From Muribaculum sp. (GTDB taxonomy: Bacteria > Bacteroidota > Bacteroidia > Bacteroidales > Muribaculaceae): DNA of 34,651 nt. Below, in pieces: positions 27,032-34,651 of the stretch (positions are counted from its first letter, which is position 1; every line of letters begins with the position of its first letter). A program made the position numbers and the translations under genes. The stretch is from positions 1 to 34,651 of the forward strand of contig NZ_JAIDKI010000162.1 in assembly GCF_029051885.1 (NCBI RefSeq), read 5' to 3'. A model generated the notes under the pieces. It did not search any database and was not told where the DNA came from. It saw only the letters and a program-made list of their open reading frames with translations.

Positions 27032-28369
27032 ATGGGAATAAAGACACGTTTGTCGATACTCACTTTTCTGCAGTTTGCCGTATGGGGATGCTATCTTGTG
27101 TCGTTGGGACAGTATCTCGGCGCGGCAGGGTTGGGCTCTGGTATACAGTGGTTTTATGCTGCAGGTGGCTTTGCCGCTCTGTTTGCGCCGGCGTTGATGG
27201 GCGCTGTGGCCGACAGGTTTGTGCCCGCGCAGAGGCTTCTTGGAGTGTGCCATGCCATGGCGGCGGTGATGATGCTGCTTACATGGCACTATGGTTACAC
27301 CCATCCCCACCCGCGCTTCCAGGTGATTTTTACGCTTTTTGCCCTATCCGAACTGTTTTTCATACCTACGGTAGCGCTGTGCAACTCGGTCTCTTTCGCT
27401 CTGCTCAAGAGCTGTGGCATGGAGCCCGTCAAGGTATTTCCGTCGATTAGGGTGTGGGGCACTGTAGGGTTTGTAGCCGCTATGTGGACTGTCAACTCCA
27501 TATGGACCGATGGCGGTGCCGTTGGCTTTACCCTGTCGGATAGCAGTCCGCACGCCATGCAGCGCTTTCAGTACACGGTAATGCAACTTTTCGCCGCCGG
27601 TGTGGTCGGAATAGTAGCTGCGGTATATGCGGTCTGTCTGCCCAAGGTTGCTGTGTGCCGTCGCAATACCATATCGGGCGACTGGCGCACATGGCCCGTG
27701 ATAGGGTCGCTCCGCCTGCTTGGCGATGCGCGTCTGTTGCCATTTTTCCTGTTTTCTACTCTTATAGGTGTGGCGTTGCAGATCAACAACGGCTATGTGA
27801 CTCCATATCTTACCCACTTCCGCGGCATGCCTGAGTTTGCCGCGACTTTTGGCGCGAGCAACGCTACATTACTGTCGTCGCTTTCGCAGATATCCGAGGC
27901 TCTGTGGATACTTCCGGTGGGGTGCGTGCTTGCACGTGCCGGAGTAAAGCGCACGGTTGCGATGGCCATACTTGCCTGGGTTGCCAATTTCGCGCTGTTT
28001 GCCATGGGCGACACCGGCCGTGGCATATGGCTGATAGTAGGGGCGATGCTTGTGTATGGAGTGGCTTTCAACTTCTTCAATGTGGCCGGCGCTCTTTTTA
28101 TCGACCGTCAGGCGCCGGCATCCGACAGAAGTGCCGCCCAGGGACTAATTATGATGGTGACAAAGGGTGTCGGAGCCTCTATTGGCATGATTGTGGCCGG
28201 AGCCGTGGTCAACCGTTTCTGTCACTGGGAGATGTCGGCCGACGGCCAGCGATACTTCATGGGCGACTGGAGCACGGTATGGTGGATATTTGCCGGGTAT
28301 TGTATGCTTGTACTGGTGTCGTTCCTGATATTCTTCCGACAGTCGGCTCCGTCGGCGTCGGATGACTGA
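27032..28369 (+). CDS. MFS transporter, nucleoside:H+ symporter (NupG/XapB)-like
   Basis: 445 aa; MGIKTRLSILTFLQFAVWGCYLVSLGQYL, NSVSFALL, FPSIRVWGTVGFVAA, LFIDRQAPASDRSAAQGL. Confidence 0.87.
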   Translation: MGIKTRLSILTFLQFAVWGCYLVSLGQYLGAAGLGSGIQWFYAAGGFAALFAPALMGAVADRFVPAQRLLGVCHAMAAVMMLLTWHYGYTHPHPRFQVIFTLFALSELFFIPTVALCNSVSFALLKSCGMEPVKVFPSIRVWGTVGFVAAMWTVNSIWTDGGAVGFTLSDSSPHAMQRFQYTVMQLFAAGVVGIVAAVYAVCLPKVAVCRRNTISGDWRTWPVIGSLRLLGDARLLPFFLFSTLIGVALQINNGYVTPYLTHFRGMPEFAATFGASNATLLSSLSQISEALWILPVGCVLARAGVKRTVAMAILAWVANFALFAMGDTGRGIWLIVGAMLVYGVAFNFFNVAGALFIDRQAPASDRSAAQGLIMMVTKGVGASIGMIVAGAVVNRFCHWEMSADGQRYFMGDWSTVWWIFAGYCMLVLVSFLIFFRQSAPSASDD

Positions 28370-28423
28370 TTGTAATTGGTCCTCTTCGGGACAACGGTCA
28401 ATGCTCCTTGGTTGCTGTGTTTC

Positions 28424-29008
28424 TCATATAGATGTGCCGTCGATATCGAGCAGGCGTGTGGTAAACCGTTCCATATCGTCGGCAGGCATTGCCACTGTCA
28501 TCGAGCAGGCATTGTCAAACTCCTGGCTCATGACTTTTACACCAGTGTCCTTTACCAGGCGCATTACATCGTTCATCGACAGGTAGGGGAATGTAAATGA
28601 CAGTTGGGCCATTTCGCTACGTTGGATTATGTTCCCTGCTTCGATGGCCTCTTTGGCTGCCTCGCGGTAGGCTGCTATAAGCCCCGATGTGCCGAGCTTG
28701 ATGCCACCGAAATAGCGCACAACCACAATCACTACATCGGTGAGATTAAACGAGTTTATCTGTCCGAGAATAGGCTTTCCGGCTGTGCCCGATGGCTCGC
28801 CGTTGTCGTTGCTCTGATAGTCAAGACGCTTGGCTCCGAGCATATAGGCCCAGCACACATGGCGAGCGTCGTGGTATTTTCGGGCGTATACGGCAATAAC
28901 AGCCTTGGCTTCCTCTGTGCTCTCTACAGGATGGGCAAAGGCGAGAAACTTGCTCATTTTCTCGGTATATTTTGCCTCGGAAGGCGCTGCAAGGGTGAGG
29001 TAGTCCAT
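28424..29008 (-). CDS. YigZ/IMPACT family protein
   Basis: Start set at MDYLTLAAPSEAKYTEKMSKFLAFAHPV; motifs DARHVCWAYMLG, DNGEPSGTAGKPIL, VVRYFGGIKLGTSGLIAAYREAA. Confidence 0.92.
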   Translation of the reverse strand: MDYLTLAAPSEAKYTEKMSKFLAFAHPVESTEEAKAVIAVYARKYHDARHVCWAYMLGAKRLDYQSNDNGEPSGTAGKPILGQINSFNLTDVVIVVVRYFGGIKLGTSGLIAAYREAAKEAIEAGNIIQRSEMAQLSFTFPYLSMNDVMRLVKDTGVKVMSQEFDNACSMTVAMPADDMERFTTRLLDIDGTSI

Positions 29009-29043
29009 GATTGAGGGGCAGTAGTAATTTGGCGTTAAGTGAA

Positions 29044-31479
29044 TTATCCTATCAGCAAGGCTCCCTGATATACCAGGAATGCCACTATCCATGCGGCCAG
29101 GGTATTGTAGACGACCGAAAATGCGCCATAGCGCCATGAACCTGTCTCTCGGACGATAGCCACTACTGTGGCCATACATGGGAAGTAGAGCAGCACGAAT
29201 ACCATGAGGCTGAGTGCGTTGGCGGCATTGAAGTCTGGTTTGCCTGTCGCGGGATTGGGGGCGGTGAGTCGGGCCGACAGAGCGGTGTCGTCAATCTCCT
29301 CGTCGCCTGTGTACAGCACCCCGAGGGTCGACACCACAATCTCCTTGGCAGGAGCGCCCGCAAGCACAGCCACTGTGGAGCGCCAGTGGAAGCCCAGAGG
29401 CTCCATCACCGGATTTACCGCTTTGCCAAGCATCTGGAGGTAAGAGTCGCTGTCGGGATTTATACGTGAATCATCGCCGGGAGTCAGCTGCTCGATGCCT
29501 GCGGTCGACTTGTCGTCATGTAGCGGGAAATAGTTGAGTACCCATACGATGATGCTTGCCACCAGTATTATGCCGCCCATCTTTTTCAGATATTGCTCGC
29601 CCTTGCCCCACATATGGCGCAGCGACGACTTAAGTGTCGGCAGGCGGTAGGGTGGAAGTTCCATTACAAACGGTGTCTCGTCGGTCTTGAACCAGAAGCG
29701 GCGCAGCAGGCGGGCTGTGACTATAGCTACCAGTATGCCGAGCAGATAGAGCGACAGGAATACCAGTGCCGCATGCTTTGAGAAGAATGTGCCTACGAGC
29801 AGCACATATACAGGCAGACGCGCCGAGCATGACATGAACGGATTAATCAGCACTGTGATGATGCGGCTCGAACGGCTTTCGATGGCGCGGGCAGCCATGA
29901 TGGCAGGTACATTGCAGCCGAATCCCATTACCAGCGGTATGAACGATTTGCCGTGGAGGCCGATGCGGTGCATGAGCTTGTCCATTATGAACGCAGCGCG
30001 GGCCATGTAGCCCGAATCCTCCATAAACGATATGAAGAAATACAGGATAAGGATATTCGGCAGGAACACGATTACGCCACCTACGCCACCTATTATGCCG
30101 TCGGCCACGAGGTCCTTCAGTGGCCCTTCGGGCATGTATGTCTCCACCAGTCCGGCTATCCAGGCTACTGCACTCTCAATCCAGGCCATAGGGTAGGAAC
30201 CTATCTCGAAAGTGCACCAGAACATGAATAGCATGATGGCGAGGAATATCGGGAAGCCAAACAGGCGGTTGGTGACAAACGCGTCGATTATATGTGTGGT
30301 CTTTGCCTTCTCTTTGGTTGAGTCGACATATGTTTCGGCCAGAGCGCCGTCGATGAATCCGTATTTTTCGCTTGCTATGATACCCGACACGTCGTCGCCT
30401 GTACGTTTCTCGATTAGAGCGTCACACTGGTCGCGCAGCTCAAGCAGTTTCTTATGGTCGGGCGATTCCTTTACGATTGCCTCTACCTCCGAGTCATGCT
30501 CAAGCAGCTTTATGGCAAGATAGCGAGGTGAGAAGTGTACGCCGATAGCGGGGTCGGCCTTGATTGCGTCCTTTACCATGGTGACGCTCGGCTCTATTTC
30601 CGGACCGAGATTCACATGTACGTGGCGTACGGCATTCTCTTTCCCTTCATATACGCGTATTATCGTGTCGAAAAGATTGTGGAGGCCCTCTCCGGTGCGC
30701 GATACCGTGGGCACCATCGGCACTCCTATCATCTCGCCAAGCATGCGGTAGTCGATTGTCGCTCCCGAATGCTCAAGTTCGTCGTACATGTTGAGGGCGA
30801 TTACCATCGAACGGTCCATGTCGATAAGTTCTGTGGTAAGATATAGGTTTCTCTCGAGGTTGGAGGCGACTACTACGTTGACCACAATGTCGGGCATCTC
30901 GTCGCGCAGATAGCGGCGTACATACAGCTCTTCGGGTGAATAGCATGCGAGGGAGTATGTGCCGGGAAGGTCTACTATATTGAATCTGTATCCGCCGTAG
31001 CTGAAGTGTCCGCGCTTTGCGTCAACCGTCACGCCGCTGTAGTTGCCCACATGCTCTTTGGCTCCTGAGGCGATGTTGAACAGCGAGGTCTTGCCGCAGT
31101 TGGGATTACCCACCAGGGCGATGTTGATGGTGCGCTGTGTGCGCCGTGCATGTTCGTGGGGGTCGTCGGAGGCAATATCGTCAGTTTCCTCCAATATTGA
31201 TTCGGGCAGGTCGACGCCTTGTTGCGCGCGCGGCCTTGTATCTTTGTCGGTTGTTTTCAGCCTTACCACCTCTACCAGGTCGGCCTCACTGCGGCGCAGT
31301 GATAGCTCGTAGCCCATGATGCTGTATTTGATGGGGTCGTTCAATGGCGCGTTGAGCAGTGACTTTATCTCCTGCCCTTTGACGAAGCCCATCTCCATCA
31401 CGCGTTTGCGAAATGCACCATGGCCCAATATCTTTACTACCACACCGGTCTCGCCGGTCTTTAATTCAGATAGACGCAT
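29044..31479 (-). CDS. feoB: FeoA-FeoB fusion ferrous iron transporter
   Basis: FeoA-like N-terminus MRLSELKTGETGVVVKILGHGAFRKRVMEMGFVKG, then GNPNCGKTSLFN, DLPGTYSL and FeoB gate motifs; start set at internal Met. Confidence 0.95.
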   Translation of the reverse strand: MRLSELKTGETGVVVKILGHGAFRKRVMEMGFVKGQEIKSLLNAPLNDPIKYSIMGYELSLRRSEADLVEVVRLKTTDKDTRPRAQQGVDLPESILEETDDIASDDPHEHARRTQRTINIALVGNPNCGKTSLFNIASGAKEHVGNYSGVTVDAKRGHFSYGGYRFNIVDLPGTYSLACYSPEELYVRRYLRDEMPDIVVNVVVASNLERNLYLTTELIDMDRSMVIALNMYDELEHSGATIDYRMLGEMIGVPMVPTVSRTGEGLHNLFDTIIRVYEGKENAVRHVHVNLGPEIEPSVTMVKDAIKADPAIGVHFSPRYLAIKLLEHDSEVEAIVKESPDHKKLLELRDQCDALIEKRTGDDVSGIIASEKYGFIDGALAETYVDSTKEKAKTTHIIDAFVTNRLFGFPIFLAIMLFMFWCTFEIGSYPMAWIESAVAWIAGLVETYMPEGPLKDLVADGIIGGVGGVIVFLPNILILYFFISFMEDSGYMARAAFIMDKLMHRIGLHGKSFIPLVMGFGCNVPAIMAARAIESRSSRIITVLINPFMSCSARLPVYVLLVGTFFSKHAALVFLSLYLLGILVAIVTARLLRRFWFKTDETPFVMELPPYRLPTLKSSLRHMWGKGEQYLKKMGGIILVASIIVWVLNYFPLHDDKSTAGIEQLTPGDDSRINPDSDSYLQMLGKAVNPVMEPLGFHWRSTVAVLAGAPAKEIVVSTLGVLYTGDEEIDDTALSARLTAPNPATGKPDFNAANALSLMVFVLLYFPCMATVVAIVRETGSWRYGAFSVVYNTLAAWIVAFLVYQGALLIG

Positions 31480-31537
31480 ATTCTCAATTGGTTGCCGCAA
31501 AGTTCCGAAATTCATTTTAATTCTCATCCTGCAAAGC

Positions 31538-31572
31538 ATGTTATTATTTAAAATGAGTTTAAATAATAACAT
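31538..31572. promoter_or_regulatory. Perfect 15-bp AT-rich inverted repeat upstream of feoAB
   Basis: ATGTTATTATTTAAA - atgag - TTTAAATAATAACAT. Confidence 0.65.
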
Positions 31573-31589
31573 TATTTAACAATGGCAGG

Positions 31590-32750
31590 CTATTCAAGAC
31601 GGCGGTAATATACGAGTGAGTCGACGGGGAATGTGCCGGGATGGAATATGGTGATTAGGTCGCGGAGTATAAGGTCGGGATGCATTATCCCCGACTCGTA
31701 GTAGTCGTTGCCTCCGGCTTTGGTTGTACGGAGATTATTGTTGTAGACATGTGCGTTGCGGTAGCATCGTGTGTCGGTAAACTTCGGGCATGCCGCCTTG
31801 ATATGGGCGAGAGTGGTTGCGGTGCCAGTGTTTATCCACATGTCGGCCGAGGATGTGAGCATATATGCCTCTTCAAGGTCAATCGGGCGCGATGAATTGC
31901 CGCTGTTGTGCTTATATATATAGTCGCCTTTGGCATCTACGATAAGACGCACTGTATAGTTGTCGGTCGAAGGCATGAACCATGCGTCGCCGTAAGGAAT
32001 ATTGAGCATCACCGACGGGACTTTGGTGGCGGTAGAGTCAATCAGGGACTTCAGTGCGTTGTATTTTTGAGGTATTTCAGCGAATACGCTCTCTCCCTTT
32101 TTGCGTTGGCCGGTTATCTCGGCCAGAGCCACTACCCATTCGGCCTTTCCTATCGGTGACTCTTCGAGATAGTCGCCGATGTATATATAGGGTATGCCGA
32201 GTTCACGCAGTTTGCCTTCCATTGGGTTGGGTCCGTTGACACCGTATAGCATTACCAGGTCGGGGTTGGCTCCTATCAGCCTTTCGTAGTCTACCGCTCC
32301 CTCAAAGCCTACGTCGGCAATGCTGTCGCGGCGCGATTGTATGTCGGGGTTGTAGATGTAGTCGATGCCCGATACACCGTACACTCTGTTGTCTTCTCCT
32401 ATGGCGTCGAGCATGGCAATCTGTGTCGACGACATAGTCACGATGCGTCGTGCGTTGCCGTTGATTACCTGTCCGTCAAACTTCTCGGGAGCTTTTTCTC
32501 CGCCACGCTCGATAAAGAGGCGGCGTACGGTGCTGTCGGCTCCCTGCCAGGGATTTATTGATTCGATTATCACGCTCTCGTGAGCGGAGTCGCCGAGTAT
32601 GCGGAATCCTCCGGCATATTCCGGGGTGTATATTTCGGTGGTCAGTGCACTGTCGGGTGTGGTGTTACGGCTGTTGCCGTTGCATGAAGTCATGGCAAGA
32701 ACAAGGAGGAGAGAAACGCCGAGTATCCTGAATCGTATGGATGTTTTCAT
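31590..32750 (-). CDS. FecB/BtuF-like ABC transporter substrate-binding lipoprotein (orphan)
   Basis: 386 aa; lipobox-like LAMTSCNG; RIVTMSSTQIAMLDAIGEDNRVYGVSG, YERLIGANPDLVMLYG, YIYIGDYLEESPIGKAEWVVALAEITGQ. Confidence 0.85.
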   Translation of the reverse strand: MKTSIRFRILGVSLLLVLAMTSCNGNSRNTTPDSALTTEIYTPEYAGGFRILGDSAHESVIIESINPWQGADSTVRRLFIERGGEKAPEKFDGQVINGNARRIVTMSSTQIAMLDAIGEDNRVYGVSGIDYIYNPDIQSRRDSIADVGFEGAVDYERLIGANPDLVMLYGVNGPNPMEGKLRELGIPYIYIGDYLEESPIGKAEWVVALAEITGQRKKGESVFAEIPQKYNALKSLIDSTATKVPSVMLNIPYGDAWFMPSTDNYTVRLIVDAKGDYIYKHNSGNSSRPIDLEEAYMLTSSADMWINTGTATTLAHIKAACPKFTDTRCYRNAHVYNNNLRTTKAGGNDYYESGIMHPDLILRDLITIFHPGTFPVDSLVYYRRLE

Positions 32751-32775
32751 ATTTCGGTCGGGTATGGATGTATTA

Positions 32776-32791
32776 TACTACAAAGGTAGTA
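32776..32791. promoter_or_regulatory. Palindrome overlapping the -7 box of the FecB-like gene
   Basis: TACTAC-aaag-GTAGTA; - strand TACCTTTG (TAnnTTTG) at 32781..32788. Confidence 0.45.
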
Positions 32792-32861
32792 AAACTATCT
32801 TCATGTAAATATGATACTCCGATTAAGTAAGTCGTAAAAATTATTTTATCGGCGAGAGGAT

Positions 32862-32939
32862 TTTTGTTTGATTTTTCCTCAATGAGGAAGGAGTGTAGCG
32901 AGCTACATGACTTACTTATATCGGAAAAATCAGGCAAAA
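32862..32939 (+). other. Structured hairpin core, copy B
   Basis: Outer 17-bp stem TTTTGTTTGATTTTTCC / GGAAAAATCAGGCAAAA (two G-U), inner hairpin TGTAG-CGAG-CTACA (32894..32907). Confidence 0.65.
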
Positions 32940-32962
32940 TGCCACCAAAACCATGCATGCGG

Positions 32963-32993
32963 TTGCATAATAGTGCCCTTTTGATTAAATTTG
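32963..32993 (+). promoter_or_regulatory. Promoter for the 33017 CDS: TTG-N20-TAAATTTG
   Basis: TTG at 32963..32965, TAAATTTG at 32986..32993; matches Bacteroides -33/-7 spacing. Confidence 0.6.
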
Positions 32994-33016
32994 ATGAAAT
33001 TTTAAAAACATATTGA

Positions 33017-34579
33017 ATGAATAGAATTTACACAACGCTGTCATCTGTCGCAATGTCAGTTGTGGCATTTACCATGAGTGCGGAGTTGCATCCCGTACAG
33101 TTTGATGTCATTGGGTCGCAGGCTCCGGTGCAGTCGGCTCCATCGAGGGCCGACGAGGCCGACAAGAAGCCCGGAGAGGTCGATGAGGCCATAGTCAATG
33201 GCGGATGGAAGAATATAGGCAAGGGCATGTGGTATGAGGATCTACTTTGTGCCTATGAGGACTTTATGGACGCTACCGGCACCAACTGGCAGGTCGATAT
33301 CGAAGAGAGCGAGACTGTGCCCGGCTATTACCGCATACTGCCATATTATGAAGGCACTATTATAGCCGAACTCAATTGGGAGGCCGACTGGAATTACATA
33401 TATATCGACGCTACCGACCCTGAGAAGGTGGTAGCCAAGGACTTTGCTCCATATGACTATTTCCTGATGAGCCATACTGTGCCTGAGAACGGATGGAGCG
33501 AGGATGCATCCAAGGGGTATGGAAAGCTGGAAGACAGGATAATAACGTTTCCCCGCAATGCGTTTTCAGCATATATCGACATTTATGGCGAGTGGATGCT
33601 CACATCGTTTAACGATGGTGTGAGAATCGCTCTTCCGGGAGCAAAGATTACCGACTATTCGATACACTATTCGCTCGATTTCTGTCAGGTTAGTTCCGAC
33701 GTTGAGTTTACGCTTACTTATGGTGCTGACGCTGCCAAAGCGGTAGGCGGGGTATACAAGGGATTCTATGTCGGCAGCGAGGAGAATATCGAGTCGATTG
33801 CAAAGACCGGCAAGGAACTGAAAAGCGGTGAACAGAGCTACAGTCTTTCCGACGGTATGTATACATTCTTCGTCATCCTGCTTGATGCTGACGGCAATAT
33901 AGCCGCAAGCAAGGTTAGCAACTTCTTCGTATACAATGACGACAAGTCGGCATGGGAGGATATCGGCACGGTCGATTACTCCGATGATATCTATGGCTCG
34001 GCCTATGAGTCGGTAATACCCTTCACTAAGTCGCACGAGGTAATAATAGAGCGTAATATTAAGAACCCCGGACTTTACCGTCTGAAGAATCCATATTACA
34101 CAAGCTGGGAGTACTATACACGATTTAACCTGCATCTTGACCGTCACTATCATACCCACTATATCGAGATTGATGCCACTGACCCCGACAAGGTGGTGAT
34201 GCGCAGTTCCAATCTCGGTGTAAATGTCACTTTTGCCGGATATGGCGTAGTGGAGTCTCTGCCGACGTTCAATGAATCGCTTGGACGCCCTGCCGGAGAC
34301 CTGTACGGCACATTGAAGAATGGAGTTATCTCATTCCCTGCCAATAGTCTGGTGTTCTATGAGCATGGCAATTCCAAAGCATACGTTGTCAACCGAAATG
34401 CACGTATGAATTTTGTGCTTCCCGGTACCTCGGCAATCGATGGCGTGGATGAGGACACTGACGGCAGCATGTCGGCACCTGTGTACTACGACCTTATGGG
34501 GCGTGTGGTGACCGCCCCGGTCAAGGGTACTCTTTATGTAAAGCGCATAGGCTCCAAGGCCGAGAAAATAGTATTCTAA
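33017..34579 (+). CDS. Secreted protein with two tandem homologous modules and a short sorting-signal-like C-terminus
   Basis: 520 aa; signal peptide; repeated pattern PGxYR...Y.xIDATDPxKVV...ITFPxN/ISFPAN; C-terminus VYYDLMGRVVTAPVKGTLYVKRIGSKAEKIVF. Confidence 0.75.
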   Translation: MNRIYTTLSSVAMSVVAFTMSAELHPVQFDVIGSQAPVQSAPSRADEADKKPGEVDEAIVNGGWKNIGKGMWYEDLLCAYEDFMDATGTNWQVDIEESETVPGYYRILPYYEGTIIAELNWEADWNYIYIDATDPEKVVAKDFAPYDYFLMSHTVPENGWSEDASKGYGKLEDRIITFPRNAFSAYIDIYGEWMLTSFNDGVRIALPGAKITDYSIHYSLDFCQVSSDVEFTLTYGADAAKAVGGVYKGFYVGSEENIESIAKTGKELKSGEQSYSLSDGMYTFFVILLDADGNIAASKVSNFFVYNDDKSAWEDIGTVDYSDDIYGSAYESVIPFTKSHEVIIERNIKNPGLYRLKNPYYTSWEYYTRFNLHLDRHYHTHYIEIDATDPDKVVMRSSNLGVNVTFAGYGVVESLPTFNESLGRPAGDLYGTLKNGVISFPANSLVFYEHGNSKAYVVNRNARMNFVLPGTSAIDGVDEDTDGSMSAPVYYDLMGRVVTAPVKGTLYVKRIGSKAEKIVF

Positions 34580-34586
34580 ATAATAT

Positions 34587-34651
34587 TATAAGAGCTTGTT
34601 TAATAATAAATGTTACCGTCAGGGCGGTCAATCGTCGAGCATATTTTCGCT
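34587..34651 (+). repeat. Dispersed repeat (end copy), reverse complement of 11..75
   Basis: 65-bp perfect inverted match to the left end; runs off the window. Confidence 0.95.

Noticed and set aside
29009-29179. N-terminal extension of the YigZ ORF
   Set aside because: Extension runs into the feoAB 3' end and lacks family similarity; MDYLTLAAPSEAKYTEKMSKF matches the expected start.
1-34651. Whole window as a 34.5-kb invertible or mobile segment flanked by inverted repeats
   Set aside because: No recombinase, integrase or transposase in the window and content is mostly housekeeping; contig breakage in a dispersed repeat explains the ends better.
1-34651. CRISPR arrays, rRNA or tRNA genes, prophage
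   Set aside because: No regularly spaced direct repeats, no tRNA/rRNA-like sequence noticed and no phage structural genes among the ORFs.

Overview
This 34.65-kb window looks like a Bacteroidales chromosome segment, probably Muribaculaceae-like, judging from protein content, TAnnTTTG-type -7 boxes and TonB-dependent receptors. It may be a complete draft contig, because both ends lie in the same 65-bp repeat in inverted, outward-facing orientation. Recognisable content: obgE; a large six-hairpin-glycosidase-like lipoprotein; a YfcE-like phosphoesterase plus SPOR-like lipoprotein; a SulP transporter; a Wzi-like capsule protein; a GlsB/GlsA-like acyltransferase pair; a Ca2+ P-type ATPase; an ftsX-DUF3098-uppP-truB-queA operon; a CbiMQO-type Ni/Co ECF importer divergent from a TonB receptor; a second TonB receptor with a nucleoside-permease-like MFS protein; a YigZ/IMPACT protein; a FeoA-FeoB fusion next to an orphan FecB-like lipoprotein; and a secreted tandem-module protein. 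Best candidates for something undescribed: (i) a structured intergenic element seen twice internally with a compensatory base-pair change and again, truncated, at both window ends; (ii) an 82-aa protein ending in QLSLF, a canonical beta-clamp-binding peptide, whose start codon abuts a perfect 11-bp inverted repeat overlapping a TACATTTG box; (iii) several palindromes placed like operators at metal-transport genes. All calls are by eye from the sequence and supplied translations; no searches were run.
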